DNA of 64,000 nt, taken from Chrysopogon serrulatus (lineage: Eukaryota > Streptophyta > Magnoliopsida > Poales > Poaceae). Below are positions 11,102 through 22,690 of this stretch, in pieces. The DNA lies in contig JADLZL010006977.1 in NCBI GenBank assembly GCA_015844335.1, forward strand, positions 1 through 64,000, in the 5' to 3' direction. The position numbers and the translations under genes are program-made. The notes beneath the pieces are model-generated. The model did no database searches and was not told where the DNA came from. It saw only the letters and a program-made list of their open reading frames with translations. Numbering within the stretch: the stretch's first letter is position 1; each line of letters starts with the position of its first letter.

Positions 11102-13550
11102 TTTGAAAGGGCTGAAACTTGAATGTACCGCAATCAACTTAACCGTCCTAAGTCATAGTATGATCTGAGTTATACACAATGTAGGTTGAAATTTGTATTT
11201 GGATAGAATATGAGGTCCATTAGAACTAAGTTATATATCTGAATCTATCAAATTCATTTGATCTATCAGTGATTAAATATGAGAGCCTAATTTCCGCACC
11301 TATCACGTGGGTTGTCTTATGCTAAGTCTCTACATGAAACCATGCGCTACAATCTCTCATTATTCACCAATCATACTTCTAGAAAGAAACTACACGAGAG
11401 AAGACATTAATGTGGTAGTATTTCAATTTTTTCACATAATTGAATGAGAGCTTTCTCCTCAATTGCAACCTTTTAGTTTGACCCAATTTAAGTGTGAAGA
11501 CACTCTGCCTAGGACTTATGGTCTAGATCCAATAAGATTGTAACACTGTACCCTAGGTGCCAAAAAAAACTCGAGATACCACTAAACATCCCTTCCCTCA
11601 AGCCAAAGTATAAAAACCGACAACAAAAAACACACAAACAAATAAAATGTGGGACACGAGGACTACAAAGTATCAGCCATAAACATTATTGCTAAAACAC
11701 AAAGAATCAACATGGATTTTAACTCTAAGTTCACGGGGAAAAACATTGTTGTTATCACGATGAAGCAATGAAGATGTGCGGCTAATCTTGTCCCTTCAAG
11801 AGAAACATCCAAATCAAGCATATGGAAAGATGATAGGGTGACAAAATCTCAGTAAGCAAAATTATCTGAACATATTATTCAAACCACAAGTTATTATGCA
11901 TCGATTTAACATGGAGGATTTATACCACAAGAAAATAATAATTCATAGTCAAATTATTTATCCAATGACATTGGCATAAATAAATAAACAATAATATGAT
12001 ATTCAATAAAAACCTCCTCTACAAATGAAAAAACTCTTTATATCCACAACTTCCATACAAATAAACCTCAAATAGTACAATTGAAATTCATATGCCTGTC
12101 CACTACCTCCATACCCTGCAAAGTATGAAGTTGCCACAAATGTGATGGAATGCAATATGATACAATGGTATGATTCAACTGCAATAATACTTACCACATC
12201 TGCTATGTGCATCCACAATGATAAAACATACCACTTACCTCCCAACAAATGACAAAAGATTCAATGATTTAGATCATGCATAAGTCACTTTTTACAACTC
12301 AAGGTGCACCACCTATTCAAACATGACCACCTTAGAAAATATACTCATGCAAACATATACAAATAACACATAATACTTTTTACAACTCAAGCCACTGTTT
12401 TCCTAAAACAACAACCAATCAACTATAACAACCCTCTTTCACGTTTTTACTGCAGACAAATCACTTGTCTAAAAAATATATGAACCTTTGTTACAATATA
12501 ACAAATAGCATGGTATACAACTTTCATGTTATAACCTTTTTGATTTTGAAGACTTTAAGATACCAAAAACAAGCCCACAAACTAACTAAAGTTTTTTTTT
12601 TGACAATAGAAAAACAACATCCAACTAAATCATACATAACTAGTGATATGTTGAAATTTATGATTTTTACAAGGAAATCTTATGAAATTTCTTACCATTT
12701 TGTGTACATTTCGTCCATGAGATTCTAGACATGATATCATAAAACCAAATGCATCTAAAACTGTTTAGAAGGTTGACAACATAATGCATAAGCAACAACC
12801 ATATCTCCCAAACTATAGGGTCTATAAAGGTCATCACTATGTCAAAAGAAAGCCACAACTACATCAACAACAACCATATCTCCCACATAATAAATATTAA
12901 TAGGTTGTACAAAATAATTACTTTATCAAATATCTTTTTGGAAGAAAATAAATCACACTCCACCTCACCTTATATACTTACAGTATTAATTAGCTAGGTG
13001 CCAATGTGGCAATAAAATGTACTACTTCTATTAACTAAATCATGAATTAAGTGGTTGTTTAGCTAATTCAATCATGTCTGATTTAATTATGTAGACCATT
13101 TAGACGATTTTAATGGTCTAGGGGTTTTAAATAATCAAATTGTTTAATTTGTCACTATGGCCTAGCAACACTAGTGGATTATGTCTACCATCAAAGCATT
13201 GTTTTAAATGGACTAAATGGTTGTTTAGGTAAATAATGAGAAAAAAAACATAAAGGAAAATGTAAGGATTCAAGGGCTTGTTGGTGAACTCTAAAAGTCA
13301 AGGCTATATATTTGCATGTCTGTGGACAAGCCCATCACTTGCAGCATCCCTAGGAAAATTTTTCATCAGTAGTCACACATATTAGTAATATTGTTCGGCA
13401 GGACTTATATGTCGGCCGATAAGACAAAATACTGCAGAAACAATCGATTTTTTGTGAGAAGAAAATACTATTGGATTATAAGCTGAAACGGTTTTTCAGT
13501 TGAAGAGAACAAGGTCATAATCCTTTATTTTTTGAAAGGTAAAAATCATG
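11102..13550. other. Intergenic DNA, no gene seen
   Basis: The stretch is AT-rich with no open frame over about 90 codons. I see no recognised protein, no transposon termini and no RNA gene. Confidence 0.5.
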
Positions 13551-13795
13551 TGCCCTCCATCTTAAAAAGGATGCAATTCTAGAACATGTTCAAGTATATC
13601 AAATTAAATTTGACAAAATTTATGTTAAAAAGTACTAATATTTACAACACTAAATAGATATCTATCATTAGATTCATCATGAAACATATTTTCATAGCAT
13701 ACTTATTTAACGTGATAAATATTAAAGATTTTATTTATAATATGGTTAAATTTTACATATTTTAACTATTGTATTCTCTTTTAGAGGTAGAGAGA
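13551..13795. mobile_element. Degraded Stowaway-like MITE
   Basis: The left edge reads TGCCCTCCATCTTAAAAAGGATGCAATTCTAG, close to the Stowaway-type end CTCCCTCCGTCCCAAAAAG. The right edge GTATTCTCTTTTAGAGG is a poor complement. No clean TA duplication remains. Confidence 0.4.
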
Positions 13796-13895
13796 TAATA
13801 TATTAGAACTACAGTGTGGAGCTAAGGGCGTACCTAAAAGGTAGCTCATGCTGGCGCGAGAGAGAATGGAAAAGGAAGATGGCAGCAAGCAATAA

Positions 13896-14013
13896 GGGCT
13901 TATTTGGATTCACCCATTCCACTCGGGAATTGGAGGGATTGAGGGGTATTTTAACTAATTTTTCCTTCAATACCCTCTAATTCTGAAGTGGAATGGATGA
14001 TCCAAATGAGCCC
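13896..14013. mobile_element. Tourist-like (PIF/Harbinger) MITE, 118 bp
   Basis: The termini are inverted copies. The left reads GGGCTTATTTGGATTCACCC and the complement of the right reads GGGCTCATTTGGATCATCC; both continue into CATTCCACT. TAA flanks the element on both sides (13893-13895 and 14014-14016), the 3-bp duplication expected for this superfamily. Confidence 0.85.
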
Positions 14014-14317
14014 TAAGAGCTATACTGGTACGTGCCCAAATGCCCACTCACTCTAGCAGATGCTCTGACATGCTGTTTGATTGGCCTAGGGCTTTTCTAG
14101 TTTTCTTTCATAGTTTCATGTGTGTTGTTTCTTTCATGTGTTGCCTCCACGTCAACTACAGATTTAAATGGCTCGTTAGAGACGCCGTAATTGTAGGCAC
14201 ACATCATACTCCAGCTAATTCAGTAGCATTTGATGGCTATCCCTAGTTAATTATAGGGAGTACTCGCTCCATCGATGGCTAGGAGTAGAGTATCAATAAG
14301 CAGTTAGGAGTAGAGTA

Positions 14318-14320
<3 letters not shown>

Positions 14321-14396
<76 letters not shown>
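14321..14396. repeat. (AT)38 microsatellite
   Basis: Thirty-eight uninterrupted AT units, 76 bp. It is preceded by two copies of the phrase TAGGAGTAGAGTA(C/T)CAAT. Confidence 0.98.
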
Positions 14397-14399
<3 letters not shown>

Positions 14400-15960
14400 G
14401 CAAGCACGTACGTGCGTATCCCATGCAGAATCCGAAGCAGTCAATCTTGTTACGCCACGCAGAGATCACTAACGACTTGACAGGCAAAAAGATCAGATAG
14501 AGCCATCAGAAGCGGTCGTAGTATGTCATGGCGGCGACAGAGTCATGAGTACACGTAACGCAAGAATGGCCACACCGCACCCTAATTAACTAGCATTATA
14601 TTATCCGGAGTAGCTAGCACGCTTAATTAGTTGGGTAACGACATCTCGACCTAATTGGATCCGTGCACGTACGCCAACTTTTCTAGAAGCATATATTCGA
14701 AAAGATTTAGACTTAATAAGCCAACAGATATATATCGAGTTGATTAAGTAACCATCTGCACCTCACTATATACACATACATGCCGTCTATCACGAAAAAG
14801 AATAATTTGTTAAATTTTAAAATAAATTTAGAAAAATATAAGCAAATATATTATGTTTTGAGGAATTAATATAATCAAGATTGGATGGCCAAATTCTACT
14901 GATAGAAAGCAAGTTCTACTTCTACTACAGAAACCGACCAGCTAGTAGCTAGGTTATGCTCAGCTCATGCCATCTTGTTGTGCTTAACCTTTCAGCTACA
15001 CTCATCTAAAATCTATTGACATGCGGCAAGGCTATCTATACCCTAGGTGTAGAATATTATTCTACATCCAGTAGCTACTGAAGCACGTTCAGTATCAGTC
15101 AGTAGTTGGCGTTAGTATTGCCAGTAGTTGGTCAATATTGTTCAGTATTACTGAGTTTTCTTCAGTATTTGTCAGTATTATTAGCTACAGGGTGTAGAAT
15201 AGCACGTGTAATATCTAATGATGCTAATTTAATGTTATAAGCTTTGGTTTTTTTAATAAATTCAGTCATCTAAAAGGTTTGACTTAAACAACTTTAGAAA
15301 TATATGTGTTTAGAAATATAATACATCCATTTCTTAATACAAAGATCTATTATATGGCTATTGATCGATATCATTAATTCGCATCATATTCTAGTAGGGG
15401 AGAACGGTAGTATATGGCCTACAATAACCATATCAGAAATAAGTCACATGCATAACCAATAATTATATTAGTGGGCGCTCCAAGTTTTGCATGTACCCAT
15501 TATATATTTCTGAAAAGGAAAAAAAAAGGAAGTTGGGTGTGTGATTGTGTGAACCACCTATACACTAGTACATGAAAAGTACTCCGTATGCCAATACCCA
15601 ATAGTACTTGTATCTATCTTTTGCGCGCGTGTTACAGTTAAGTGGCACTATCAGCGGGCCTGTTTAACTGGTAACCCGTCAATTAATCAAGGCATGCAGC
15701 GCGTCCGTACGCCCTCCGATGTGAAGCCGCACCTTCCGCCATGTCGATCCATCTATCAAACGGCGGTTTTAAGTCGCTGTAGTGCACTGTAGTACTGTAT
15801 CGTTATGCGCGCGCGCACACACATACCAATATTTACGCTGCGGCGGAGCACACTGATGACACCGTGTAGTCGGTATACCAATATTAATTAATCTGCACCA
15901 GAGCACAAGTGCAAATGCTTGTCATATGTATGGAGCGTATATATATAATAATAATTAGGA
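14397..15960. other. Intergenic DNA with a short stem-loop and CAGTATT repeats
   Basis: No gene is seen. At 15048-15066 there is a perfect 19-bp palindrome (TGTAGAATA-T-TATTCTACA). It is followed by degenerate CAGTA/TCAGTATT repeats (15090-15180), and GGTGTAGAATAG returns near 15190. The rest is AT-rich without recognisable features. Confidence 0.4.
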
Positions 15961-15969
15961 CCTTACTAA

Positions 15970-16426
15970 CGCGCGCGCGTGCAGGATTTCGCCTTTCAGC
16001 GCGACAGCAGTTTAACACAGCAGCCGTTCTTCCCCAACGGCGCCCTGCGCCCCCCCCCCCCCGCCCAGCCACCACCCGCCCGCGGGCGATAGGGTTCGCG
16101 GAACTCCCGCGAGCTAAGCGCTGCCCTAGCTCGCGGAGCTCGGCGAACGAACCTCGCCCAGCAGCGGCTACCCTCCCCCTCCCTGCCATCTTCTCCATCT
16201 CCGGCGAGTAACTCCGGCGAGCCTCCCCGCCCCTAGACCTGGCCCGGCCGCCGCCCCCGCCGCCAGCTACCCTAAGCCGCCCGCCAACCATCCCCACCGC
16301 CTGTCTTCCCTTCCTCCCCCCGGCCGGCCGGACAGGCTATACCCCACGGGAGTTGGAGAATAAGGGGTGCTCGCCGGAACCCTAGCTCGCCGGAGTTGTA
16401 GGAGAAAGAGGAGGGCCTACCGGGTG
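15970..16426 (+). other. GC-rich island resembling a plant 5' untranslated region
   Basis: An abrupt GC-rich block in AT-rich surroundings, with CCGCC and CTCCCC tracts and no long conserved open frame. It leads into a short open frame at 16427 with a good splice donor. It may be the leader of a host gene or a captured gene fragment. No family is recognised. Confidence 0.3.
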
Positions 16427-16516
16427 ATGGATCCAGCGCCACCGGCTGGATCCGGCGGATCGCCACCGCCACCACCGGATCCGGCGGGGCGCCGCCCGCC
16501 ATCGGCCATGGCCGCG
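16427..16516 (+). CDS. Candidate orphan first coding exon (30 codons), gene unknown
   Basis: ATG at 16427 opens 30 codons rich in Pro, Gly and Ala (MDPAPPAGSGGSPPPPP at the start, ...SAMAA at the end). The frame runs to a perfect donor, GCG|GTAAGT at 16517, in phase 0. It follows a leader-like GC island, so the arrangement looks like a plant first exon. No following exon is found before the 30-kb transposon nest that starts at 17693. It could be a truncated gene, a captured fragment, or a gene whose first intron holds the nest. The product is not recognised. Confidence 0.25.
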
Positions 16517-16807
16517 GTAAGTGGGGCGGCAGTAGGGCACGGAGTGGGGATGAGGGGATGAGGCGAGCCGCCGGGCCCGGTGTGGCCGCCGGGGAGGAGA
16601 CCGTTGGAGAGGACGCCGGGTAGAAGGAGCAGGGAAAGAGTGGAGGTTGAAGACGACGCCCCGCTGTGTTAGCGCGTGACGGCGTGAGGAAGGGGAGCGG
16701 GTGCGTGGGCGAGTGTGCGTGCGGGAGCCCCCTAGGATGCGCGCTCTCTTATTAGCATTTCCCTAATAATTAAGTACGCTTTGTGAGATGATGCCTCAAG
16801 TCACTTC

Positions 16808-16914
16808 ACCACCACCACCTTCTTCTTCTTCTTCTTCTTCTTCTTCTTCTTCTTCTTCTTCTTCTTCTTCTTCCTATTATTATTATTATTCCTCCTCCTC
16901 CTCCTGCTCCTCCT
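16808..16914. repeat. Compound trinucleotide microsatellite
   Basis: Runs of CAC, then TTC (about 18 units, 16819-16873), then TAT (five units) and CCT (about seven units) follow each other directly. Confidence 0.95.
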
Positions 16915-16955
16915 AAACACGACCAAATTAAATCTTCTGCAACTTATACCAACTA

Positions 16956-17189
16956 CTCCCTCTGTCCCTTTTTATTTGTCGCCGTGGGATGCGTGCCACA
17001 AGTTTAACTTGATTTATAGAAAATACGTACAATATTTATATCTCCAAATAATTTTGTTAAAAAACTAGATCCAAATATCTTTCCAATGATATTAATTATG
17101 ATACTAATCGATGATATTTATTATTTATTAAAATTGCCGGTATTTGTGTCTCGGGAAGCGAAGCGACAAATAAAAAGGGACGGAGGGAG
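16956..17189. mobile_element. Stowaway-like (Tc1/mariner) MITE, 234 bp
   Basis: The inverted ends are CTCCCTCTGTCCCTTTTTAT and its complement ATAAAAAGGGACGGAGGGAG. They continue into TTGTCGC / GCGACAA. TA flanks both sides (16954-16955 and 17190-17191). Confidence 0.92.
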
Positions 17190-17306
17190 TAGGCAGCAGC
17201 AGGCTAGCAAGCTAATACATATATACTGTATTGTGCGTGCATGCAGACCTAAGAACTACATATACCGTGCATGCAGTACACACTGCACATACCAAACAAT
17301 ATAGTA

Positions 17307-17566
17307 CTCCCTCCGTTTCAAAAAAATATGTAATTATAGAAAACGTGATAGTCAAACTATACTAACTTTGACTAAATTTATAGCAAAAAATATTAGTATT
17401 TATGTTTCAAAATAAATTTATTATAAAAATATATTTTATAACCAATCTAATGATATCTATTTTGTCTCATAAGTTTAAGTATTTTTTTTCATACAATTTT
17501 AGTCAAAATTCATAATTTTTGACTCATTGGTATGTGAGAATTGCATATTTTTTGAAACGGAGAGAG
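17307..17566. mobile_element. Stowaway-like (Tc1/mariner) MITE, 260 bp
   Basis: The ends are CTCCCTCCGTTTCAAAAAA and its complement TTTTTTGAAACGGAGAGAG. TA duplications lie at 17305-17306 and 17567-17568. Confidence 0.92.
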
Positions 17567-17638
17567 TATGCCTCTAATGTATATAGATAAATAGGTTGGC
17601 CCATTGTGTTAGATATTGTACATTGACACATCCCTTGA

Positions 17639-17692
17639 GGGTCTGTTTGGATCCCATATGAATTAACAACTATTTGATTAAACTTTAGCCCA
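17639..17692. mobile_element. Left half of a MITE-like host element split by the CACTA nest
   Basis: GGGTCTGTTTGGATCCCATATGA resembles the 'CTGTTTGGATCC' ends of Tourist/hAT-type MITEs. A possible partner, the complement of CAAACAGGTTC, lies at 47838-47848 beyond the nest. The match is short, so the call is tentative. Confidence 0.3.
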
Positions 17693-18159
17693 CATTATTA
17701 TAGATTTAATATTCAGTGGCGGTTCAAAAACCCTCGTTTAGTGGCGGATTTTTGAACCGCCACAACTCAGATAATGATGCCCCCTGTAGCCATCGGTGGT
17801 GGTTCTTTCAAACCGCCCAGTGATGCCCTATGGTTATCAATGGCAGTTCTAGAACCGACAGTGATGTGGTTTTTAGAAATCACATTTTGAAGGCTAGAAA
17901 GAAGAAAAAAAAAATTAGACCAGGGAGGCTCCCACCGTAAAATCGCCTTTTCCCATGGAAGTCGCAATTTTCCGTGTAAAATCGTGGCTAACGCAGACAA
18001 TAGGATTCAAACTCACGACCTTCCCCTCGGCTTCAAGCATACCTTTTTCTACCATCGCACCACACCGTCACTTGTGACTATAACTCATTTTGGCTCCCCG
18101 ATATATTACACCAAAGCGAAGTTTAAATTGATTGTTTTCAGATCTTAAATGAATTCAAA

Positions 18160-18640
18160 TAAAAAAGTTGTCAACTATAATGTTTTATAAATTTTTAAGA
18201 TCTAAACTTTTATGTTGGTCATTTCTCCATCCGAGGTCATTTGAAAAAGTCAAATTTCCAATTTGAGAACAAAAGTAATTTTTATTGACAAGGTTATTTC
18301 AAATCAAAAAGTTGAAAACTACAAAGTTTCATAACTTTTAAGATCTACAACTTTTCTATTAGCAGTTTGTCCATCCGAGGTCGTTTTAAAAAATATCATT
18401 TTAAAAATTCAAATTTCAAATTTGAGACATACAAACATAGTTTTTAATAAGAAAATAAATTTAAATAAAAAGGTATCAACTATAAAGTTCTATAACTTTC
18501 TCGAGATCTATAGCTTTTATTTTGATCATCTTTTCGTGCGACTTTGTTTTATCAACTCAAAATTTAAATTTCAAAATTGCTACTTCAAACAATATTTTGA
18601 AAGTGTAAATGGTTTCAGTTGGAAAAATCTTTAATAACAA
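18160..18640. repeat. Degenerate ~150-bp tandem repeats inside the CACTA element
   Basis: A phrase near AACTAYAAAGTTYYATAACTTTTAAGATCTA...TCCATCCGAGGTC recurs at about 18165, 18305 and 18465. It reappears right of the nested element at about 47040-47115. Such repeats are common inside grass CACTA elements. Confidence 0.6.
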
Positions 18641-18650
18641 AAACTCATAA

Positions 18651-18834
18651 AGATCTATAACTTTTATTTTAATCATTTCTTCATCCGATAAAGTGATAGT
18701 GGCATTGTTCACAAATCTTACATATCGTTTACATAGTTTACTAAAGTATAAGAGAGAGATGTTTAATTTGTGAACACCGTTAGTACTCTCACTTTGTCAA
18801 ATGAAGAAATAACCAAAATAAAAGTTATAGATCC
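18651..18834. repeat. Imperfect inverted repeat with ~65-bp arms
   Basis: The left arm (18651-18715, AGATCTATAACTTTTATTTT...GTTCACAAA) is the complement of the right arm (18767-18834, TTTGTGAAC...AAAATAAAAGTTATAGATC) with scattered mismatches. The arms are separated by a loop of about 50 bp. It lies inside the small CACTA element. Confidence 0.7.
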
Positions 18835-18943
18835 GAATGAGTTTACAACTTTTATATTTATAACTTTGTTCCAAGTTGTTATTTTTGGAATTCAAATTTT
18901 CAATTGGCAAACTAAAATCACAAGAAATATCATAAAATAATAG

Positions 18944-20155
18944 TGTCGGGGACCAAAATAAGGGCCCCTTAAGGGAAAGCCCAACAAAACGCAGAACTTC
19001 GGCCCGGCAGGCCTCCCACTTCCACTACCTAAGCCACAGTCTTTGGAGGCGGACGCACGGCCCGCGACCCGCCCGAGCCTACCTCACCGAGGGGCTCGGG
19101 CGGCCGATCTCTCTCCTCGCCCGAGCCCCCCGAGGGGGCCTCGGACGAGCCGCCCGGCTTCCGTCCCGCCCGAGCCCCGTCAACCAGGGCCTCGGGGGGG
19201 CGTCGCGTCGCCAGTCAAAAGGCCGTACCACCCGACGCGCGCATATCCACCATCGCCCGTGTCGGGGCGCTCCGTGTTGTTCACAAGCGGGGGGATGGGC
19301 GCTCGCCCGTCACGACCCACGGCGGCAATCATGCTTACGCGGTCTCCACATGTGGAGGCCACGCCCGCCCGCAGAGGGGCCTTGTCTTTGCCCTAACCCC
19401 TCCCGCCCGGGTCCCATCGCCGGAACCCCGGGCGCCATCCAACACGCCAAGGCCACGGCGGGGCGTCACCCCCCAGCGGGAGTGGAGTGGACACCCCTCC
19501 CGGTCAACCAACAGTCCACCATGTGAGCTCGAGGCCGGGATGGGCGACCAGCGTGCCGGCGGCCGGTCACGGCTGTTCCAACCACTCTCCGTACGGACGA
19601 CAAGCTCCAAGGCCGCCCGAGCCTCGGCCTCCATGCGGGTCAAAGCTACGAGGGCTGGCGCCCCCTCCGAGCGCACTCCACCCGACTCAACAGGGGCGTC
19701 CGTCATTCCGAACCTTGAGGGGGGGGGGAGGCGGCGTCGCCTTTGCCCGTCACGGTCGGGCGATCGGCCCACGCGAGCCTCGTCAAGGGAGGGACGGAAG
19801 GGCGTGACCCGGCTACGAGCATGACCACCTCTTGTAAGGCCCTGCCTTCCCTTTGCGGCTATAAAGGGGAAGGCGAGACCCTTAGATGATAGACACACAC
19901 ACAAGCCCGGTATCGGCATCCTCCTCAATCATCACGAGACTTGGGGCCTGTCCCCCTCTCACCGCTTGTACACCCTACCTACGAGCACCCGGTGCAAGAT
20001 AATACAAGAACTCCTCCCCCCTCACTTTGGGCGTAGGGCCTTCTCTTGCCCGAACGGTATAAATCCTTGTGTTCATCTTGTACACCATCCGGGGGTTGGG
20101 AACACGCACCACAAATTCACTCGTTGGTGCTAGGGCCGCCGATTCTAGCACCGGC
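18944..20155 (+). repeat. 5' LTR of the Tat element
   Basis: It starts TGTCGGGGACCAAAATAAGG and runs to CTAGCACCGG just before the primer site. The 3' copy ends CTAGCACCGACA, so the last bases here are altered and the end is placed to within about 5 bp. Near 19850 it contains GGCTATAAAGGGG, a likely TATA box, about 300 bp before its end. Confidence 0.88.
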
Positions 20156-20161
20156 GGTTCT

Positions 20162-20180
20162 TGGCGCCCGAGGTAGGGGC
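20162..20180 (+). other. Primer-binding site of the Tat element, tRNA-Lys type
   Basis: TGGCGCCCGAGGTAGGGGC follows the 5' LTR. Compared with the complement of a plant tRNA-Lys 3' end as I recall it (TGGCGCCCAAGGTGGGG), it differs at two positions. Confidence 0.6.
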
Positions 20181-20219
20181 TACGTGCGTGTTTCGCCTCT
20201 TTTCCCGCCAAACCTCCGG

Positions 20220-22690
20220 ATGGCGGCCAGGCGTGGCGGCGGCAGGCGACTTCTCACCCCCAACTCCTCTCCACTCCGGCCCTGCTGGGCGGGGACCCGA
20301 TCCGGTTCGGTGAGCTTGAGTTCGTGTCGGCGGGGTCGATGCGACATGGAACTCCTCCCGGCCCCGGGGTTCGGGGGTCCGTCAAGCCCCCCGGCCGGAC
20401 TCGACACCGGTCGGCGCGGGGAGGCACCACGGTGCTCGCTCCCGCTCCGCGCTCGGCAGGGACGCACCACGGCTGGCGGTCTTCACGAAGATCTTTCGGC
20501 GGCGTGGGCTGGGCGACACCCGCCCGTGGGGGCGCTTCGGCCGCCCGTCGTCACCACGCCCAGCCATTTGGCATGGCCAACGCCCGGCCCATCACGTACG
20601 GCGTTGGTCTCACCACCATGGGAGCCCGGAGGAGGCGTCCCGCCGTCGGCGGCGCTCCACCAGGCACCCCGCGCAAACATCCCGGCGGATCCGCCCATGC
20701 CTACGAGGAGTACGATCGAGGCGGGGAGGAGCGGCGGCGCCACTCCCCGCAGCGCTACACCCACCCGATCCGGCGCCACCTCGAGTACCACGGAACAGGG
20801 GGTTCATCCCGAGCACGCCGCCGCGCCGGTTACCCCGACTCCGACTCCCCCGGGCGACATATGCGACCCGGCCAGCGAGTGCTTCCGCGTGGAGGTTCGT
20901 GATCACCGGCGCCGGCGGCGCGCGGCGGCGGCGATGGAGATCGAGATCGTGACCCCTAGGCGCGCCGCTACACCCGCCCGGCGTGGCGCCACCCAGATGG
21001 ATCCGGGAGCCTCTCGACCCGGGGGGCGGACCCCGCCACGCGGCCACCCCGAGGGGCGGAGGATCCAGGCAGCCACGCCTCGGGGAGCCACATCGACCCA
21101 CCGTCGAGCAGATCCAGCGACCTCGGGGCCCAAGCTTGAGCCCACGACCGTCTTCAGCTACGGCAAAAGATAGACGCGCTCGAGCAAGGCCACCGCGCGC
21201 CGCTCAACCCAAGCCCCGCGGCGCGGCAGCACGCCCGTAACGTCCAAGAGAGGATAGTCAACGACGAGGGGGGCGAGCATCCTCCCGTCTTCTGCGTGCA
21301 AGCCAAAAGCGTTGCGGCTGCGGCCCTTCTACTCCGATCAATGCGAAGCCCTCCCACCCGGAGGGGCAGCGTCATAGCGAGCTACGAGACCTCATCGAGA
21401 CCGCGCAGTCCAACGGGCCGAGAGCTCGTCCTCGCGCCTTCGCGCTCGCAGGACGAGGAACCCGCGGGCATTCCCCGGGAGCGCGAAGCCTCCGTCCACC
21501 GGGAACCCTCGCGAAGGCCGGCTCGCAACGCATCCAGGACAACCGTGGCGGCCTCCTCCGCGGCGACGCACGCAACGTCGTGAGAGAGGCAAGAGCGCTG
21601 GGACGAAACGCGACCGCCAGCCACGAAGAGGCGGCAGGCGTGGCGGCCGGCGAGGGACGCGGCAGACGCGGACCCCCAGGCCCCGAGCCTTCAGCCGGGG
21701 AGATCCCGCGGCGCACGTTTCCCCCTTCGGTTCCGCCAACCCGCCAACCTCACCAAATACTCGAGGCGAAAACGAACCCCAGGGTTTGGCTCAACGATTA
21801 CCGCCTCGCACGCCGGCTAGGCGGGGGCGGGCAACAGCTGAGGATCATCATCCGCAACCTTCCCCTTCACAGGCGGCGCCGCTCGGGCCTGGGCGGAGCA
21901 CCTTCCCGCCCGCCACGATCTTTGACTGGACCGATCTAGTCAAGGTTTTCGTGGGGAACTTCCAGGGCACGTATGTGCGCCACGGGAACTCCCTGGGATC
22001 TCCGTGGCTGCCGCCGAAGCCCGGCAGTCGCCAGCGACTTCATCCGCCGCTTCTCCAAGAAGTGCACCGAGCTGCCCAACGTGGCCGACGCCGCCATCAT
22101 CAGCGTTCCTCGGCGGGGCGACCTGCAAGGAGCTGGTCCCTGGAGGCGGGACGAAAGATGCCCTCCACCGCCAACGAGCTGTTTGAGGTAGCCACGAATT
22201 TCGCCTCCGGTGAGGAGGCGTGGGGGGCCATCTTTCGCGGCGCCAACGACAAGGATAAGCGGAAGAATGAGGAAGCCAGCGGTGCGGCGACCCGTAACGA
22301 AGAAGAACAAGAGGGGCAAGCGGAGGGGGAGGCAAGGCAAAAAGGAGGAAGACTCCGAGGATGACCTCGTCATTGCGGCCCGACCGCCCAAGGCACCCGA
22401 GGCCCCCGGGGCCGGGGCGTTCGACGACATGCTCAAGAAGCCTTGCCCCTTCCACAAGTTCCCCGTCAAGCACACCATGGGGAGTGTGACTTGGCTGCCG
22501 ATTCTACCAAAAGCTCCCCCCGCCCGAGGACAAAAAAGAAGAAGGAGAAGGAGGAAGAAGAGAAGGATGACGGGTTCCCAGAAGATTCACGATGTCTTCA
22601 TGATCATCGGGGGGGCCTCCCGGCAAACCTTTCGCCACGACGGATCAAGCGCGGCGCCGAGAGGTTTTCTCGGTGCGCCCGCCACGCCAG
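20220..22690 (+). pseudogene. gag of the Tat element, frame-broken
   Basis: Encodes the capsid-like protein that packages element RNA. A start is plausible at 20220 (MAARRGGGRRLLTPNSS). The recognisable capsid part lies at about 21770-22240. There the frames supply WLNDYRLARRLGG, then TIFDWTDLVKVFVGNFQGTY, then DFIRRFSKKCTELPNV, and finally NELFEVATNFASGEEAWGAIF. A Lys/Arg-rich tail follows. The protein can be followed only by changing frame several times. The breaks lie in G/C runs, so some may be consensus errors. Confidence 0.7.

Noticed and set aside
12003..12858. Short open frames of 60-90 codons on both strands
   Set aside because: AT-rich, no start context, no recognised protein; expected by chance.
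20046..21173. Open frame of 375 codons starting inside the Tat 5' LTR
   Set aside because: It begins before the LTR end and runs through the primer site; the gag start at 20220 is more plausible and the capsid motifs are in other frames.
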